Assembly: GCF_041435355.1 (NCBI RefSeq)
Contig: NZ_CP108442.1
Span: 2,914,001-2,978,000 of the forward strand
Direction of reading: 5' to 3'
DNA from: Streptomyces sp. NBC_01276
GTDB lineage: Bacteria > Actinomycetota > Actinomycetes > Streptomycetales > Streptomycetaceae
DNA length: 64,000 nt
This document shows positions 61,588-64,000 of this stretch, one piece after another; position 1 is the stretch's first letter; each line of letters starts with the position of its first letter. The translations under genes and the position numbers were made by a program. Under the pieces are notes generated by a model. The model was not told the DNA's origin, ran no database searches, and was given only the letters and a program-made list of their open reading frames with translations.

Positions 61588-62682
61588 GTCGGGTGACTCC
61601 TTCGAGTAGGGCGATTTTGGCAGTGGTGCAGTACCGGGTCCTGGTCCCGTCGAACCGGCCGCCGTGCTCGAAGTACCGGTTCGCGGCATGAGCGCCCCCG
61701 CAGAACGCGAAGGTGGGGCAGGTGGCGCGGCAGGCGTCGACGCCCTGCCAGAACTCGGCGATCCAGGGGGAGCGCTCCTCGGCCTCGGCCACCAGGACGT
61801 CGAGACCGTCCACCAGTACGTTTCCGGTCGTGAAATCCCCGAAGCGGTCGTCGTCGAACCCGGCGAGCTCCGGGGAGAGCATGATCACGCCGCCGTCGTA
61901 CGCGACGGTCGGAAGTGGGTCCCAGGCCGCCGTGATCGGTGTGGGGGCGCCGTCCTGGGCGCCCAGGACGGCCCCGCGAAGTTGAGGACGCGCTGGACCT
62001 CGCGCAGGCGCACCACCGGACTCGCCCGCCAGGCGTCCGCGAGGGCGGCCCAGAACTCCACGGCGCGGGAGTGGTCGGTCCGACGGGAGCCCAGGTTGAC
62101 GCCTTCCTCCTCCTCAACGTTCACGCCAAGGGTCGTCACGCCGAGTTCGGCGAAGAACTCGTAGAAGCGATGGGCGTCCGCCGGATCGGGATCGGAGACG
62201 ACCGCGATGGCGGAGAACGGGATGCCGTGGAGCCGGAGACGCTCGATTCCGCGCAGAGTCACGCCGAAGCCCGGGCGTCCGGCGAGGGTGACACGGTGGG
62301 CGTTCATGTCCTCGGGGCCGTCGATACTCACTCCCACCTGCACGTCACGCTCCAGGAGGAACTCGCACCACGCGGCATCGACCAGAGCGGCGTTCGTCTG
62401 CAGGCTGTGTTTAACGCCGTCGAAGGGGGCCATCAGCTCGGCCAGGCGCTCGCGGCCGGTGGCCAGCGGTTCGCCGCCGTGCCAGACGACCTCGAACCCG
62501 GGGCGGCCGGCAGCCCATGTGTTGACCGCCGTGGCCACTCCTTCCGCCACCTGCACCGGCATGAGGTTCTTGACCTTGCGGAAGGGGAGGTAGCAGTACG
62601 TGCAGTCCATGGGCAGGCACTGCGTGGTCGGCTGCATGATCACCGAGCGCGGGATGGCGGCGAGCCGGGGTGGGCGGGACAT
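61565..62682 (-). pseudogene. Radical SAM/SPASM RiPP maturase split by an apparent -1 frameshift
   Basis: Two consecutive frames form one enzyme of about 372 residues. The N-terminal part holds the [4Fe-4S] cysteines (Cys22, Cys27 and Cys30 in QPTTQCLPMDCTYCYLPF), then FEVVWHGGEPLATGRE and VGVSIDGPEDMNAHR. It stops being sensible after RVLNFAG and ends 33 codons later. The C-terminal part begins in the next frame (AVLGAQDGAPTPITAAWDPLPTVAYDGG), continues LSPELAGFDDDRFGDF and ends with a SPASM-like set of cysteines (DACRATCPTFAFCGGAHAANRYFE ... YC). One extra C in the run at 61972-61975 would restore a single frame. This may be a real mutation or a sequencing error. It is the probable maturase of the precursor at 61396. 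Confidence 0.8.
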
Positions 62683-62724
62683 CGTGCTCCTCTCGACGGC
62701 GTGCGAGGGGGTGGGGCGATGGCT

Positions 62725-62892
62725 TCACCGGCCCACGGGCCCGGCGGGGGCGTCAGGGGCGACGATCCATTCCCGTCCCCCTCCTTCGGGCCGCAGGAAA
62801 ACCGCGCACGGAATGACACGCCGGCTGCAGGGGTCCTCGTACGGGCCGATGAACTGCACTACGGCTTCGCGGTTCTGGGCGGGATCGAACAC
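62725..62892 (-). CDS. Small conserved-looking protein at the head of the RiPP operon
   Basis: A 55-residue frame beginning at GTG 62892: VFDPAQNREAVVQFIGPY, then EDPCSRRVIPCAVFLRPEGG and GREWIVAPD. It is open without a start for another 130 bases upstream, where the residues LPEWLYEGARVFDP also look protein-like, so the true start may be a rarer codon. The composition resembles small Streptomyces proteins with an R-P-x-G-G-G-x-E-W ending that accompany regulators and natural-product genes. It ends 42 bp before the radical SAM gene. Function unknown. Confidence 0.5.
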   Translation of the reverse strand: MFDPAQNREAVVQFIGPYEDPCSRRVIPCAVFLRPEGGGREWIVAPDAPAGPVGR

Positions 62893-63036
62893 CCTGGCAC
62901 CCTCGTAGAGCCACTCGGGCAGGTTCTGGTGGGATGGGGGCGAGGTGGAGAGGTCACTCCTGCTCCTGCCGCTGAGGGTCGGGACTGGATGCTGCCGGTC
63001 TCCCTCACCAGAAGACCGTGATGCTCAGTCAACCGC

Positions 63037-63092
63037 CTTTCACGGAACGTGAGTACGGTGATGGTGGCAGCCGACCGTGAAAGCCGTGAAAG
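63037..63092. promoter_or_regulatory. Three copies of CCGTGAAAG between the RiPP operon and its divergent regulator
   Basis: Inverted copy CTTTCACGG at 63037-63045 and two abutting direct copies CCGTGAAAG at 63075-63083 and 63084-63092, the last 13 bp before the regulator ATG. This is the layout of a cooperative operator, probably for the regulator at 63106. Confidence 0.55.
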
Positions 63093-63105
63093 TCGGGGGA
63101 CCAAC

Positions 63106-64000
63106 ATGACGGCAGGCACACCGAACACCGCCCTGGCCGCGCTCTTCGAAGAAACGGGCTGGTCGCGGGGCCAGTTCATCCGGGCCATCGCCCGCGTGGG
63201 CACCGAGAGCGGCATTTCCTTCGGCTACGACGAGTCGGCGGTACCGAAGTGGCTGGCGGGAAGCCTGCCGAGGAAACAGGTTCGTCCGCTGGTCTTGGAA
63301 GCCCTCTCCCGCAGGCTCGGTCGCCCCGTCAGCGCGTACGCGGCAGGCTTCGCGAATTCACCCGAGCCCTCAGGCCAGACGCCGGATACCGTGGCGGGAC
63401 TGGTCGATCTCGGGAGCGCTGACATGGATCCCTCACGCAGAAGCGTCCTCGGCGCCGGGCTTTTCTCGGCAGCGGCGGTAATTCCCGGGTGGCCGGACGT
63501 CCGCGACCGGTTGCAGCGCGTGCGGGAGGATCCGCACACCCGGATCGGCCGTCCCGAGGTCAGCGCCATCATCTCCATGACCGAGTACATAAGCGATCTC
63601 GACGACAAGTTCGGCGGGCGAATGGCCAGGCCGATGGCAGCCGCCTTCCTGGTGAACACGATCGCGCCCGCCCTCAGGGCGACGGCCGGGGACGAGGTGA
63701 AGAACGCCTTGCGCTCTGCTACGGCCGATCACCTCTACCTGACCGGGTACATGGCCATGGACGAGCGCGAGGACGGACTGGCGCAGCAGTACTACACCAA
63801 GGCCATGGAACTGGCGGGTTCGGCGGGCGACCACCTGACCTACTGCACCACCTTGCGGGGAATGAGCGTCCAGGCAGTCGACCTCGGGCACGGCCCGCTC
63901 GCACTGCGCCTGGCTGACGCTGCTGCTGCAGCCTCCCCGCAGGCGGGCCCCCGGATGCTCGCTTTCCTCACCGGCCAGCAGGCGCACGCCGCCGCGCAGA
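63106..64000 (+). CDS. HTH/TPR-type transcriptional regulator, 3' end outside window
   Basis: The frame is open from ATG 63106 to the window edge (298 codons, no stop). The N-terminal 85 residues (TALAALFEETGWSRGQFIRAIARVG ... YDESAVPKWLAGSLPRKQVRPLVLEALSRRLGRPVSAY) are a helix-turn-helix of the type found in Streptomyces proteins with a downstream Arg/Ala segment (DPSRRSVLGAGLFSAAAVIPGW, which imitates a Tat signal but is internal). The rest is TPR-like helical repeat (DERE-D-GLAQQYYTKAMELAGSAGD, ALRLADAAAAASP). It is divergent from the RiPP operon and is its likely regulator. ATG follows GTCGGGGGACCAAC. Confidence 0.8.
   Translation, partial: MTAGTPNTALAALFEETGWSRGQFIRAIARVGTESGISFGYDESAVPKWLAGSLPRKQVRPLVLEALSRRLGRPVSAYAAGFANSPEPSGQTPDTVAGLVDLGSADMDPSRRSVLGAGLFSAAAVIPGWPDVRDRLQRVREDPHTRIGRPEVSAIISMTEYISDLDDKFGGRMARPMAAAFLVNTIAPALRATAGDEVKNALRSATADHLYLTGYMAMDEREDGLAQQYYTKAMELAGSAGDHLTYCTTLRGMSVQAVDLGHGPLALRLADAAAAASPQAGPRMLAFLTGQQAHAAAQ

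Noticed and set aside
61565..61888. A separate 107-residue gene for the SPASM-like part
   Set aside because: The sequence just upstream of its GTG (WDPLPTVAYDGG) continues the same protein in that frame; a frameshifted single gene explains it better.
63406..63500. Twin-arginine signal (SRRSVLGAGLFSAAAVIP) as the start of a secreted protein
   Set aside because: It is preceded in frame by about 100 coherent residues with an HTH and no ribosome site lies at the internal ATG 63424, so it is internal to the regulator, a known feature of this family.

Overview
High-GC actinobacterial chromosome, almost certainly Streptomyces. The codons are strongly G/C-ending and GTG starts are frequent. Mycothiol chemistry (mca), DUF4307, AfsQ1/AfsQ2/SigQ, an adenylate cyclase with an actinobacterial regulatory domain, the propionyl-CoA carboxylase set and LAXTG-type surface proteins are all present. 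From memory, the gene order of roughly the first 54 kb matches the conserved core of streptomycete chromosomes (the mca to adenosine deaminase stretch of S. coelicolor, read backwards). No rRNA, tRNA or CRISPR array was seen.

Layout. 1-16.4 kb: end of a TPR protein, mca, a DUF4307 protein, a duplicated-domain lipoprotein, greA, a DrrAB-like ABC exporter, ilvA, MarR, a sigma-like/membrane protein pair, metB, msrA, and an alcohol dehydrogenase divergent from an XRE regulator. 16.4-24 kb: tandem GNAT, a MacB/FtsX-like ABC pair, an L,D-transpeptidase lipoprotein, a predicted sortase substrate and hutH. 24-34 kb: two second-messenger enzymes (GGDEF and class III cyclase) around an enoyl-CoA hydratase, then a biotin/propionyl-CoA carboxylase block (bpl, pccB, epsilon subunit, a 44-residue membrane protein, maf, accA2). 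34-40 kb: DeoR regulator, LpdA-type quinone reductase, purine nucleoside phosphorylase and phosphosugar mutase, then TetR with two tiny membrane proteins. 41-44.7 kb: afsQ1-afsQ2-lipoprotein divergent from sigQ. 45.4-46.4 kb: an IS200/IS605-type tnpB remnant inserted against a uridine-kinase-like gene. 47-54.5 kb: deoC with two aldehyde dehydrogenases, then add. 54.6-59.9 kb: alpha/beta hydrolase, cupin, PHP phosphoesterase, ATP-grasp ligase and LuxR-type regulator.

Two systems deserve attention. (1) An identical 12-bp palindrome, CTACGCGCGTAG, sits just upstream of purine nucleoside phosphorylase, deoC and adenosine deaminase. These are three dispersed nucleoside-salvage transcription units, so a common nucleoside regulon is likely. 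(2) The last 4 kb look like accessory DNA with a small RiPP locus. It has a 63-residue precursor with two FDNRPTWD repeats, a radical SAM/SPASM enzyme that is split by an apparent one-base deletion, a pentapeptide-repeat protein and a protein with an HxD...H arrangement. A divergent HTH regulator follows, with three copies of CCGTGAAAG between it and the operon. The aromatic-x-Asn/Asp motifs suggest three-residue cyclophane (triceptide-type) products.
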